Source of the DNA: Flavobacterium sp. N1736
GTDB lineage: Bacteria > Bacteroidota > Bacteroidia > Flavobacteriales > Flavobacteriaceae
Assembly (NCBI RefSeq): GCF_025947065.1
Contig: NZ_CP109994.1
Location: forward strand, 4,526,001 to 4,590,000
DNA length: 64,000 nt
Reading direction: 5' to 3'
Within the stretch, counting starts at the first letter, position 1, and every line of letters starts with the position of its first letter. Positions 18,868 through 26,593 of this stretch are shown one piece after another. A program made the translations under genes and the position numbers. Under the pieces are notes generated by a model. That model ran no database searches and was not told the DNA's origin. It was given only the letters and a program-made list of their open reading frames with translations.

Positions 18868-18883
18868 GTTTTTTAAAGTTACA

Positions 18884-18957
18884 AAGGTTCAGAGGGACAA
18901 AAGTTCAGAGGTTTTTTTGTGAGCACATATCTTTGCAACTTTGCACCTCTGAACCTT
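18884..18957. repeat. Inverted repeat of AAGGTTCAGAGG type
   Basis: AAGGTTCAGAGG (18884-18895) and its exact complement CCTCTGAACCTT (18946-18957) flank a third partial copy, AAGTTCAGAGG at 18901-18911. The right arm overlaps the stop codon of the oxygenase gene. It belongs to the CAAAGTTACAAAGGTTC micro-repeat type seen also at 29995-30015. Confidence 0.55.
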
Positions 18958-19669
18958 AATTCAACGCATCATGAAAAATAATTCCTAATGTATGTCGCTC
19001 TCCGGAATGAATCTCACTAACGCCATGTTTCATGTTTACGCGATAATACCCTTTTGTTCCTTTTACAGGTCTAAAATTTGTTGTAAAAATCAAAATATCA
19101 CCTTTTTTAGGTTTCAAAACAATTGCTTTAGATTGCGCTCTGGGCGTTTGTTGCGTTAAAACAAATTCGCCGCCGGTAAAATCTTCATCCGGTTTGTTTA
19201 GAAAAAGCACAATTTGAATGGGGAAATAAACATCGCCATATAAATCCTGATGCAAAGTATTAAAGCCGCTTTTGCCATATTTTAAAATCAAAACTGTTGC
19301 TTTTAGCTGATTATTGGCGTGACATTGTTCGAGTAGTTTTTCATGTGTTTCAGGAAAAGCGATGTTTATATTCAGCGCTTTCATCCAGGCATTTGCAATT
19401 GGCGCAAGTTTAGGATAAATAGAAGTCCGGATTGTCTGAATCAAATCAGGCAACGGATAATTAAAGTATTTGTATTCGCCCAAACCAAATCGATAACGCT
19501 CCATAACAACTGTTTTTCGATATAAAGTTGGATTATCATAATCGAATTTTAAGTCTTCACATTGTTCGTTATTGAGTACATTCGGGATAATGGCGAACCC
19601 ATTTTCGTGCATAGATTCGGTGATGCTTTCCCAATTAAGAGAAGCAATTTTTGATTGTATATTTTGCAT
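18956..19669 (-). CDS. 2OG-Fe(II) oxygenase of the alkylation-repair cluster
   Basis: 237 aa. Prolyl-hydroxylase-like double-stranded beta-helix: HxD motif in LHQDLYGDVYF, then FPIQIVLFLN, GGEFVLTQ, and the distal His and oxoglutarate-binding Arg region near KHGVSEIHSGERHTLGIIFHD. It is distinct from AlkB, with a longer N-terminal helical part. Proteins of this type are often found beside ada in bacteria, but their substrate is not established to my knowledge. The gene lies 23 bp after the Ada-like gene in the same orientation. I infer a role in the response to alkylating damage from position only. Confidence 0.82.
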   Translation of the reverse strand: MQNIQSKIASLNWESITESMHENGFAIIPNVLNNEQCEDLKFDYDNPTLYRKTVVMERYRFGLGEYKYFNYPLPDLIQTIRTSIYPKLAPIANAWMKALNINIAFPETHEKLLEQCHANNQLKATVLILKYGKSGFNTLHQDLYGDVYFPIQIVLFLNKPDEDFTGGEFVLTQQTPRAQSKAIVLKPKKGDILIFTTNFRPVKGTKGYYRVNMKHGVSEIHSGERHTLGIIFHDALN

Positions 19670-19692
19670 AATAATTTTAGATTGAGATTTTT

Positions 19693-20538
19693 TTATGGGT
19701 TTATTTGGGCTCCTTCCCAGCCAATAATAGCTGTTTTACGAGTGTTTCCCCACATATAACCGCCAAAGGTTCCCGAAGATTGGATTACGCGATGACACGG
19801 AATTAAAAAAGCGACAGGATTACTGCCAATTGCCGTTCCAACAGCTCTTGAAGCATTTGGTTTCTCAATTTGTTGTGCAATTGTTCCATAAGTAGAAAGC
19901 TGCCCCATTGGGATTTTTAGCAAAGTTTCCCAAACCTTCAATTGAAAATCCGTTCCTTTTAAATGCAGTTTGATTTCAGATAATTTACTCCAGTCATTTT
20001 GGAAAATAAATAAAGCATTTTGTTGCGATAAATCCAGTTTTCTGGAGAATGCAGCATTCGGGAATTTGTGTTTTAAATTTTCAAATCCGGTTTCTTCATC
20101 TTCGGCGAAAGCCATAAAACAAACGCCTTTAGTGGTCGAAGCAACGATAATATTCCCAAACGGACTTTCGGCAAAGTTGAAATTAATTTCTAAGTTTTTA
20201 CCGCCATTTTTATATTCCGCCGGAGTCATTCCTTCGATGTTTACAAACAAATCATGCAAACGGCTTGTTCCCGATAATCCGGTATCAAAAGCAGCATCAA
20301 ACAATGTAGCTTTATCATTTTCTTTGAGAACTTTTTTGGCGTGTTCGACACTGATATATTGCAAAAACTTCTTCGGACTTGTTCCTGCCCATTCGGTAAA
20401 CAAGCGCTGAAAGTGAAACGGACTTAAATGCACTTTTTCGGCAACCTCATCTAAGTTGGGTTGTTCCTTAAAGTTGACTTTGATATAATCGATTGCATCG
20501 GCAATTCGGTTATAATTGATGTTTTCCTGTGTGTTCAT
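19693..20538 (-). CDS. ada: AraC/methylguanine-DNA methyltransferase fusion (Ada without its metal-binding domain)
   Basis: 281 aa. AraC-type HTH at residues about 10-105 (LDEVAEKVHLSPFHFQRLF, AGTSPKKFLQYI) followed by a ribonuclease-like segment and the MGMT domain with the active-site Cys248 in PCHRVIQ and the helix-turn element GQLSTYGTIAQQI. It transfers methyl from O6-methylguanine to itself and, by analogy to Ada, activates repair genes. The N-terminal metal-binding domain of Ada is missing here and is found as a separate gene two genes downstream. First gene of the cluster. Confidence 0.92.
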   Translation of the reverse strand: MNTQENINYNRIADAIDYIKVNFKEQPNLDEVAEKVHLSPFHFQRLFTEWAGTSPKKFLQYISVEHAKKVLKENDKATLFDAAFDTGLSGTSRLHDLFVNIEGMTPAEYKNGGKNLEINFNFAESPFGNIIVASTTKGVCFMAFAEDEETGFENLKHKFPNAAFSRKLDLSQQNALFIFQNDWSKLSEIKLHLKGTDFQLKVWETLLKIPMGQLSTYGTIAQQIEKPNASRAVGTAIGSNPVAFLIPCHRVIQSSGTFGGYMWGNTRKTAIIGWEGAQINP

Positions 20539-20639
20539 TTTCGTTCAATTTTATAATGCAAATATCGACTGGTTTTTGCGGGTATAAAATCCGAAACTTG
20601 CGCAATTTTTTTGTGTTATTATTCAAGTTTCAAGTTGCT

Positions 20640-20682
20640 GTAGAACCTGAAACCTGAAACTTGAAACCTGAAACAATTTCAA
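20640..20682. repeat. GAAACCT/GAAACTT micro-repeat
   Basis: Four tandem heptamer-like units (GAAACCT, GAAACCT, GAAACTT, GAAACCT) lie in the gap between ada and the WG-repeat gene. The reverse form recurs at 45655-45680. It is a simple repeat with no evident gene function. Confidence 0.5.
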
Positions 20683-20689
20683 TATAATT

Positions 20690-21784
20690 TTATTTAAATT
20701 CTTCTTTTCTTAATGAAACACTTATTAGTTTATATCCATTCTCCGTTCTTAAAAATTCAAAATGATCTTGTCCGAAATCATTTTTATTCTGAGGAGAAAT
20801 AATAATATTTTTCAAAGGATTAATCCAGTCTTTAGGCTGACGGCAATTATCAAAATATGAATCATACTCTTCGGCCTCATAAATAAAGCGGTTTAAACTT
20901 TCTGAGGAAATATCATATTTGCAATTAGCCTGTTTTAGCTCTAGTAATTTGGCTTTTATGCGTTTGTAATTTAGTTTCATAAAATCGGCTTTTGGTTTAC
21001 AGATCCATCCGTTTTCTTCTTGTTCTTTCCAATACGTGATTTTATCGTAAGAGTGTTTCAATAAATTGTCTTTGGATAAATCAGCAAGCAAACTATTTTT
21101 TAACCATGATTTAAATTCTTTATCAAAATTTATAAACGAGTAATATTGTCCATCAGTTCCAAGAAAATTATCTCTTATCGGATCCTGATTTTTCTCTTTT
21201 GATTTTTCTAAAGAATAAAAATTCAATTCGTCATTATAACCGAAATTTTCTATTAGAATTTGGTTGTTTGTGTCGATAAGAAATTCTTTTCCGCCCGCCC
21301 AGCTAAAATGTTCATCTCCGCCCGGATCTTTTATTTTTTCGGAACCCTTTAAAGCGATAATCATTCCGTTTCTAACTCTTGTTAAGTCGCTATATTCAGC
21401 TGGAATCACGATTTTCCCGTCTCCATTAAACAAACCCATTTTGTCTGTTTTATAATCTTTAAAACGAATAAAACCTTCATTTTCACAATCAGGACCATTA
21501 TCGAAAATATACAAACTATCGCGCCCAACTATTTTTCCGGTTTTGGTTAAATAATAGCTTTTCCAATTGTCTTTTTCTTCTTCTGAAACTACTATGATAT
21601 CATCAAATTTATTGGCGGAAGTTAAACCCATAAATTTGGGTGCAATTTTGATGTTGCCGTTTTTATCTTTAAAACCGATATGTGTAGAATCTTTATCCCA
21701 AAATGAAACCCAGGTATCTTTATTTTGAGCAAATAAAGTACATTTTATAAAAAGAACTATATAGAAAAGAATAAGTCGCTTCAT
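20690..21784 (-). CDS. Secreted WG-repeat protein
   Basis: 364 aa. Signal peptide ending near TLFAQ. WG-type repeats are visible in the first 170 residues: IGFKDKNGNIKIAPKF, MGLFNGDGKIVIPAEYSDL and KMGLFN. The C-terminal half (170-364) is polar and helical and is not recognised. WG_beta_rep proteins are exported beta-repeat proteins of unknown biochemical role in Bacteroidetes. Monocistronic, between repeat elements on both sides. Confidence 0.8.
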   Translation of the reverse strand: MKRLILFYIVLFIKCTLFAQNKDTWVSFWDKDSTHIGFKDKNGNIKIAPKFMGLTSANKFDDIIVVSEEEKDNWKSYYLTKTGKIVGRDSLYIFDNGPDCENEGFIRFKDYKTDKMGLFNGDGKIVIPAEYSDLTRVRNGMIIALKGSEKIKDPGGDEHFSWAGGKEFLIDTNNQILIENFGYNDELNFYSLEKSKEKNQDPIRDNFLGTDGQYYSFINFDKEFKSWLKNSLLADLSKDNLLKHSYDKITYWKEQEENGWICKPKADFMKLNYKRIKAKLLELKQANCKYDISSESLNRFIYEAEEYDSYFDNCRQPKDWINPLKNIIISPQNKNDFGQDHFEFLRTENGYKLISVSLRKEEFK

Positions 21785-21835
21785 GAAAAGTATTTCCAGT
21801 AAATATAATGCTTTTGAAAAAGAAATTAAAAAACA

Positions 21836-21868
21836 AAACCCGACAGGTTTTTAAAACTTGTCGGGTTT
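21836..21868. terminator. CCCGACAGGTTTT hairpin, second copy
   Basis: AAACCCGACAGGTTTT (from 21836) pairs with AAAACTTGTCGGGTTT (to 21868) at 15 of 16 positions. It lies between ahcY (transcribed away) and the start of the WG-repeat gene, downstream of ahcY, so it may end ahcY transcripts. Same family as 17984-18012. Confidence 0.6.
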
Positions 21869-21889
21869 GAAAAGGTATAAAAAATCTAA

Positions 21890-21905
21890 TCCCGAAGCTT
21901 CGGGA
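21890..21905. repeat. 16-bp perfect palindrome
   Basis: TCCCGAAGCTTCGGGA reads the same on both strands with no loop. It lies 26 bp after the ahcY stop, beside the CCCGACAGG element. Confidence 0.6.
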
Positions 21906-21931
21906 CTACAATCTTAAATCTAAAATTTATT

Positions 21932-23248
21932 TTAGTATCTGTAGTATTCTGGTTTGAATGGACCTTCAACCGGAACACCAATATAAGCAGCCTGATCGTC
22001 ACGTAAAGTTTCCAATTCAACTCCTAATTTAGCCAAGTGCAAAGCAGCAACTTTTTCATCTAAATGTTTTGGTAACATATAAACGTCATTGTTGTAAGCA
22101 GCGCTGTTTTTCCATAATTCGATTTGAGCAAGAGTTTGGTTTGTAAATGAGTTACTCATTACAAAACTTGGGTGACCTGTAGCACAACCAAGGTTTACCA
22201 AACGACCTTCAGCAAGAATGATGATATCTTTTCCAGCGATAGTATATTTGTCAACTTGTGGTTTGATTTCGATTTTTGATGCACCGTGGTTTTTGTTCAA
22301 CCAAGCCATATCAATTTCGTTATCAAAGTGACCAATGTTACAAACAACAGTTTTGTCTTTCATTTGTTCGAAATGACTTCCAAGAACGATATCTTTATTT
22401 CCAGTAGTTGTAATTATGATATCAGCATTAGCAATTACAGTGTTTAACTTTTTAACTTCATAACCGTCCATTGCAGCTTGTAAAGCACAAATTGGGTCAA
22501 TTTCAGTAACTGTTACAATAGATCCTGCACCTCTGAAAGAAGCAGCAGTTCCTTTTCCAACATCACCGTATCCGCAAACGATAACTCTTTTTCCAGCTAA
22601 CATTAAGTCAGTTGCACGACGTACAGCATCTACAGCAGATTCTTTACAACCGTATTTGTTATCAAATTTAGATTTAGTAACAGAATCGTTAATGTTGATT
22701 GCAGGCATTGGTAAAGTTCCGGCTTTTACTCTTTCGTAAAGTCTGTGAACTCCAGTTGTAGTTTCTTCAGACAATCCTTTAATTCCAGGAACCAATTCAG
22801 GGAAACGGTCAATAACCATATTAGTTAAATCTCCACCGTCATCCAAGATCATGTTCAATGGTTTTCTGTCTTCACCAAAGAATAAAGTTTGCTCAATACA
22901 CCAGTCAAATGATTGCTCATCAAGACCTTTCCATGCATAAACCTGAATTCCTGCAGCAGCAATAGCAGCAGCAGCCTGATCCTGAGTAGAGAAAATGTTA
23001 CAAGAAGACCAAGTAACTTCTGCACCAAGAGCGATTAAAGTTTCGATCAAAACTGCAGTCTGGATCGTCATGTGTAAACATCCTGCAATACGAGCACCTT
23101 TAAGAGGTTGTTCGTCTTTATATTCAGCGCGAAGAGCCATTAAACCTGGCATTTCAGCTTCAGCTAATTCAATTTCTTTTCTTCCCCAAGCCGCTAGAGA
23201 GATGTCTTTTACTTTGAAAGCCACAAAAGGCGTAGTTGTAGTACTCAT
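21932..23248 (-). CDS. ahcY: S-adenosylhomocysteine hydrolase
   Basis: 438 aa, full length. Hydrolyses S-adenosylhomocysteine to adenosine and homocysteine, which keeps methylation reactions running. Visible: [13 protein letters not shown], the substrate-binding [12 protein letters not shown], the NAD-binding [12 protein letters not shown], and the C-terminal KPEYYRY, where the Lys and Tyr complete the NAD site of the neighbouring subunit. Cytosolic tetramer. Monocistronic with a TAAATTTG promoter element just upstream of the start. Confidence 0.97.
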   Translation of the reverse strand: MSTTTTPFVAFKVKDISLAAWGRKEIELAEAEMPGLMALRAEYKDEQPLKGARIAGCLHMTIQTAVLIETLIALGAEVTWSSCNIFSTQDQAAAAIAAAGIQVYAWKGLDEQSFDWCIEQTLFFGEDRKPLNMILDDGGDLTNMVIDRFPELVPGIKGLSEETTTGVHRLYERVKAGTLPMPAININDSVTKSKFDNKYGCKESAVDAVRRATDLMLAGKRVIVCGYGDVGKGTAASFRGAGSIVTVTEIDPICALQAAMDGYEVKKLNTVIANADIIITTTGNKDIVLGSHFEQMKDKTVVCNIGHFDNEIDMAWLNKNHGASKIEIKPQVDKYTIAGKDIIILAEGRLVNLGCATGHPSFVMSNSFTNQTLAQIELWKNSAAYNNDVYMLPKHLDEKVAALHLAKLGVELETLRDDQAAYIGVPVEGPFKPEYYRY

Positions 23249-23279
23249 TTATAGTATATTTGTAATTGTAAAATTTTTG

Positions 23280-23287
23280 CAAATTTA
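23280..23287 (-). promoter_or_regulatory. -7 element of ahcY
   Basis: TAAATTTG on the minus strand, about 32 bp before the ahcY start codon, matches the TAnnTTTG consensus. No clear -33 TTTG is seen. Confidence 0.5.
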
Positions 23288-23402
23288 CGGAATAGCTTTT
23301 TAATTTTGACTATCTTCTGTAAGATTTGTGAAATGTTTAATTTCTTAATCTTTTGAATTTTAGCTAAATAATTTACTTGCTACAAGAAGGTATTGAAAGT
23401 GA

Positions 23403-23481
23403 GGAGCTATTTCCTGCTGTCCGCTATATCTTTTCCTGGCTAAAGAAGCCAGAAAAAGGATGTCGCTCCCATCAGGGCTAG
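23403..23481. repeat. Structured 79-bp intergenic element
   Basis: An imperfect palindrome. The inner stem is TTTTCCTGGC (23431-23440) with GCCAGAAAAA (23448-23457); the outer flanks GAGCTATTTCCTGCTGTCCGC and GTCGCTCCCATCAGGGCTAG are weakly complementary. It lies in the 314 bp divergent gap between ahcY and the phosphopantetheinyl transferase. The style (conserved ends around a variable inner stem) is that of a dispersed flavobacterial repeat or a structured RNA. The class is not identified. Confidence 0.55.
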
Positions 23482-23562
23482 AACACCAGAGAGATTTTTA
23501 AATTGCATTACATCTCACTATTTACATTTTACAATTAAGAAATAATTCATAATTAGAAACCA

Positions 23563-24213
23563 ATGCCTCTATTTCAAACCATACAATGCAACGAAACGAC
23601 CAAACTTTTAATTTGGGAAATAACAGAATCTTTTGAAGAGTTATTGAGCAAAGTAGTTTTAAAAGAAAAAACGCAGCGAAGACTAAACGGAATGAAATCT
23701 CAAATGCATCAACGCGCTTTTTTGAGTGTTCGCATGTTGATTCAGGAAATGGGTTTTACAGATCAGGATTTACATTATGATGAATTTGGGAAACCTTATT
23801 TTGATTGCCATAATTATATTTCGATTACGCATTCGCACAATTTTGCAGCAATTATAATCAGCCATGAAACTGTTGGAATAGATATGGAATTACAGCGCGA
23901 AAAAATCCTTCGTATTGCCGATAAATTTGTCGATACAGAATTCAATTATTTAAATCCAAATGGTTTAGAAGAATATATTAAAAAGCTCACTGTAATTTGG
24001 GGAGCAAAAGAAGCGATTTTTAAAATCAGAAATGAAAAAGGCATCAGTTTTAAAGATCATATTCGGGTTGAAGATTTCTCGTTAAACGAAAATCAAACCG
24101 GAGCGAGCCTTCATTTTGACAACCTGATTAAAGATTTTGATGTGCATTACAAGGAAATCAAGTCAGATAATTTTGACGAAAAATTTACTTTGGTTTATGC
24201 TTTTGAGAAATAG
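23563..24213 (+). CDS. 4'-phosphopantetheinyl transferase family protein
   Basis: 216 aa, Sfp-type fold. It moves the phosphopantetheine arm of CoA to a carrier protein. Family motifs: YISITHSHNFAAIIIS, the metal-binding VGIDMELQREKI and WGAKEAIFKI. The size and motifs suggest a Sfp/Gsp/HetI-like enzyme rather than the short AcpS. No carrier protein or synthase gene is nearby, so it may serve fatty-acid or pigment carrier proteins. It is divergent from ahcY and convergent with the globin operon. Confidence 0.88.
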   Translation: MPLFQTIQCNETTKLLIWEITESFEELLSKVVLKEKTQRRLNGMKSQMHQRAFLSVRMLIQEMGFTDQDLHYDEFGKPYFDCHNYISITHSHNFAAIIISHETVGIDMELQREKILRIADKFVDTEFNYLNPNGLEEYIKKLTVIWGAKEAIFKIRNEKGISFKDHIRVEDFSLNENQTGASLHFDNLIKDFDVHYKEIKSDNFDEKFTLVYAFEK

Positions 24214-24279
24214 TTTTTAGTCTCAGTTTTCAGTGGCAGTTTTCAGTGGCAGTTTTCAGAAAAACAACCACAATCGTGT

Positions 24280-24349
24280 CATTGCGAGGAACGAAGCAAT
24301 CCCACTAACAATCGATTTAGCAAGTGGGATTGCTTCGTTCCTCGCAATG
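24280..24349. repeat. 27-bp perfect inverted repeat (TTGCGAGGAACGAAGCAAT family)
   Basis: Arms 24280-24306 and 24323-24349 are exact complements around a 16 nt loop. It sits between two convergent genes and may end transcription from both sides. A diverged copy of the same arms is at 36504-36577. Just before it, three copies of the AGTTTTCAGTGGC type unit occur at 24228-24260. Confidence 0.85.
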
Positions 24350-24354
24350 GCAGC

Positions 24355-24771
24355 TTAGTTTAAATGGTCTAAAGTGTTTTCAGCCATCTTCTTACGATGT
24401 TCAAACATACTCAAAAACAAAAAAGTTCCCATTTTTCTGGCTCGACGTTTTAGTGTTTCTACATTTTCGCCTTCAAAATGTTCTTCTAAAGTCTGAAACC
24501 AGTAATTAAGCCAGATTCCAAATTCATTTGAAGTAATTTGACCGTTAAAATGTGCATCTACTTTATTATGCACCGCATGCGGATTGCCTTTGTATTTTTT
24601 TACGGCAAACAAATTGGTTTCCCAAAAATCCGTCAGCTTTTCCAGATGTGCGTCCCAGTCTTTTATCATCGTATTAAAATAAAAACCAATTTCAGCGTCA
24701 GCTCTTATTTTAGCATAGAACTGATGCACTAAAAAAGAAACATCAGCTCTATTTTCTATTTGTTTTTTCAT
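24355..24771 (-). CDS. Group III truncated haemoglobin
   Basis: 138 aa with the compact 2-on-2 globin pattern: FYAKIRADAEIGFYFN, then DFWETNLFAVKKYKGNPHAVH (with candidate haem-contacting residues) and ARKMGTFLFLSMFEHR. Truncated globins bind O2 or NO and are often linked to NO detoxification. It overlaps the preceding 95-aa membrane-protein gene by 4 bp (ATGA), so both are translated together, and the pair lies beside a Crp/Fnr regulator with an operator in between. Confidence 0.88.
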   Translation of the reverse strand: MKKQIENRADVSFLVHQFYAKIRADAEIGFYFNTMIKDWDAHLEKLTDFWETNLFAVKKYKGNPHAVHNKVDAHFNGQITSNEFGIWLNYWFQTLEEHFEGENVETLKRRARKMGTFLFLSMFEHRKKMAENTLDHLN

Positions 24772-25055
24772 AATACAAAACTGTTAAGGAATATAAATAA
24801 AACACTCAAAAAAGCACTTGTAATGATGAGGTTAAAAACCAGTTTATGTTTCATTTGTGCCAAAATAGAAGTGTTTACAAAAATACATGCCAAAACAATA
24901 ATGGCGAGTTGTATCATTTGCCCAATTGATGTTCCGTGTGAAAGAATATACATTGCTGCAGCTGCACCTAAACAGCTTTGGCCAATTACAGCCATTGTTG
25001 CAGAACCAATATAATTTTTATTGAAATTTTCGAATGTTGTTTGATAAAGTGTCAT
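24768..25055 (-). CDS. Small membrane protein of the globin operon
   Basis: 95 aa with three hydrophobic segments (about 18-38, 44-64 and 72-93) and a polar N-terminus. No family recognised. First gene of a two-gene operon with the truncated globin; stop and start overlap as ATGA. The N-terminal MTLYQTTFENFNKNY looks cytosolic. Under the Crp/Fnr-like operator it may be a partner in NO or oxygen handling, which is inferred from position. Confidence 0.75.
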   Translation of the reverse strand: MTLYQTTFENFNKNYIGSATMAVIGQSCLGAAAAMYILSHGTSIGQMIQLAIIVLACIFVNTSILAQMKHKLVFNLIITSAFLSVLFIFLNSFVL

Positions 25056-25076
25056 GGTATTTCGTTTTTATATTAA

Positions 25077-25126
25077 CAAAGGTACATGCACTTTACGCCA
25101 CTGTTTTATGACTAAAATCATAAAAC
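25077..25126 (-). promoter_or_regulatory. Crp/Fnr-type operator and promoter of the globin operon
   Basis: On the minus strand TACCTTTG (25077-25084) matches the -7 consensus. Upstream is a perfect inverted repeat GTTTTATGA-N6-TCATAAAAC (25103-25126). Its centre falls about 41-44 bp before the expected transcription start, the class II activator position for Crp/Fnr proteins. The adjacent regulator gene ends at 25137. Confidence 0.75.
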
Positions 25127-25136
25127 AAGAACTTTT

Positions 25137-25733
25137 TTATCGGTATACTTTTCTGTTAATAATCTTCAAAACACCTTTCTTTTCCAGGGCTTTAATAGTT
25201 CTAATAACGGTTTCGACACGCAAACCCGTTAAATCTCCAATTTGTTGTCGTGTAAAATTAATGAGATAGCCATTTTCGTCTTTTTTAAAATTGAAATAAG
25301 CAATTCCGTGATCCATTAATTTTAAAACGCGATGTTCCGGTTCCTGCGTAGACATTTCTGCTGCCATAACTGATTTGTAATACAATCGCTGCGCTAAGTT
25401 TTCGATTATTTTAATACTTACAGTTGGATTTTCTTCTAATAATTTCATGAAATTATTTTTAGGAAGCAGCAGTATTTCAGCATCTTCAACCGCAATCGCA
25501 TTAGCCGGATAATTTTGGTTTAAGAATAAAGGCGGTTCACCAAAAGATTGGTTTTTATAGAATATTCCCTGAATAAACTCCCTTCCATCATCATTATAAT
25601 TGCTCATTTTTACTTCTCCGGAAACAATTTGATAGTAATATGCGGGTAAATTTCCGTCTTCAAAAATGATAGCTGTTTTGTCAAAAAACTTCTTCGAAGC
25701 ACCATATTTTTCTAATAATTCAGTAGCAATCAT
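25137..25733 (-). CDS. Crp/Fnr-family transcriptional regulator
   Basis: 198 aa from the ATG at 25733; upstream in-frame Met codons (25781, 25766) give an unlikely N-terminus. Cyclic-nucleotide-binding-like beta-roll at about 15-115 (YYYQIVSGEVKMSNYNDDG, FGEPPLFLNQNYPANAIA) and a Crp-type winged helix at 145-190 with recognition region FTRQQIGDLTGLRVETVIRTI. There is no Cys in the whole protein, so it is not an Fe-S Fnr. It lies just upstream of the globin operon and its probable operator, so it likely controls that operon, perhaps in response to NO or haem status. Confidence 0.9.
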   Translation of the reverse strand: MIATELLEKYGASKKFFDKTAIIFEDGNLPAYYYQIVSGEVKMSNYNDDGREFIQGIFYKNQSFGEPPLFLNQNYPANAIAVEDAEILLLPKNNFMKLLEENPTVSIKIIENLAQRLYYKSVMAAEMSTQEPEHRVLKLMDHGIAYFNFKKDENGYLINFTRQQIGDLTGLRVETVIRTIKALEKKGVLKIINRKVYR

Positions 25734-25828
25734 AATTTTGTTTTTTGAATTGTAAAAAAACTTCATGCAAATATAATTCATTCAAAATTGTTCTTCTACA
25801 TTAAAAAACTTTTACTTTTACGGCGATT

Positions 25829-26557
25829 ATGCAACAAAAAATACCCAACATTTACCAGCAAATTATTCAAGCTAAAAGCAATGGACAAAAACTACTTGCC
25901 ATTCTTTTAGATCCGGATAAAATTGCTTTAGAAAACTTAGAAATTTTATTGCTGAAGATAAATCAATCACCGGCCACACACATTTTTGTTGGCGGAAGCA
26001 TTGTACAAGCAACCATTTTAGAAGAGTTAATTGCTCAATTAAAACAAAAAACAAATTTGCCCGTTGTATTATTTCCGGGAGATCCGTCGCAAATTTCACC
26101 TCAGGCAGATGCTATTTTGTTTTTGTCTTTATTATCAGGAAGAAATCCGGATTATTTAATAGAATATCAGGTTCAGGCGGCGCCAATTCTTAAAAAAATG
26201 AATTTGGAAGTAATCTCAACAGGATATATTTTAATAGAAAGCGGGAATGAGACAGCTGTAGCACGGGTAAGTAAAACACAGCCGCTAAACAGGGATAATC
26301 TCGACTTGGTTTTAGCAACTGCGCAAGCCGGAGAAATGCTGGGCAACAAATTAATTTATCTTGAAGCAGGAAGCGGCGCGAAGAAAGCAGTTCCGTTGGA
26401 AATGATTGAGTTAATTTCTCAAAATATTAAAATTCCTATAATTGTTGGTGGAGGAATTGTAGATTTGCACGGAATTCAAAAAGCCTATAATGCAGGTGCT
26501 GATTTAGTAGTAATAGGAACAGCTTTTGAAAATAACAGTCATTTTTTCGAATCATAA
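25829..26557 (+). CDS. pcrB: Geranylgeranylglyceryl phosphate synthase family protein (PcrB/GGGPS)
   Basis: 242 aa TIM barrel. It joins a polyprenyl diphosphate to glycerol-1-phosphate in ether-lipid synthesis. Motifs: LLDPDK at the start, FVGGSI, FPGDPSQIS, STGYILIESG, LEAGSGA, and the phosphate-binding IIVGGGIVDLHGI and VIGTAFE. Bacteroidetes members belong to group II GGGPS, with activity shown for flavobacterial enzymes; the lipid product in these bacteria is still unclear. First of a run of four same-strand genes, 36 bp before pnuC. Confidence 0.93.
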   Translation: MQQKIPNIYQQIIQAKSNGQKLLAILLDPDKIALENLEILLLKINQSPATHIFVGGSIVQATILEELIAQLKQKTNLPVVLFPGDPSQISPQADAILFLSLLSGRNPDYLIEYQVQAAPILKKMNLEVISTGYILIESGNETAVARVSKTQPLNRDNLDLVLATAQAGEMLGNKLIYLEAGSGAKKAVPLEMIELISQNIKIPIIVGGGIVDLHGIQKAYNAGADLVVIGTAFENNSHFFES

Positions 26558-26593
26558 TAAAGATTACAATACGAACCAAAAACAACAGCCCCA

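Noticed and set aside
19970..20410. 146-codon open frame opposite to ada
   Set aside because: It mirrors the AraC-MGMT gene, whose motifs are certain; the antisense translation has no domain pattern and no leader with a plausible ribosome-binding site.
24280..24349. CRISPR or insertion-sequence end
   Set aside because: Only two inverted arms, no regular spacers and no transposase or cas gene nearby.
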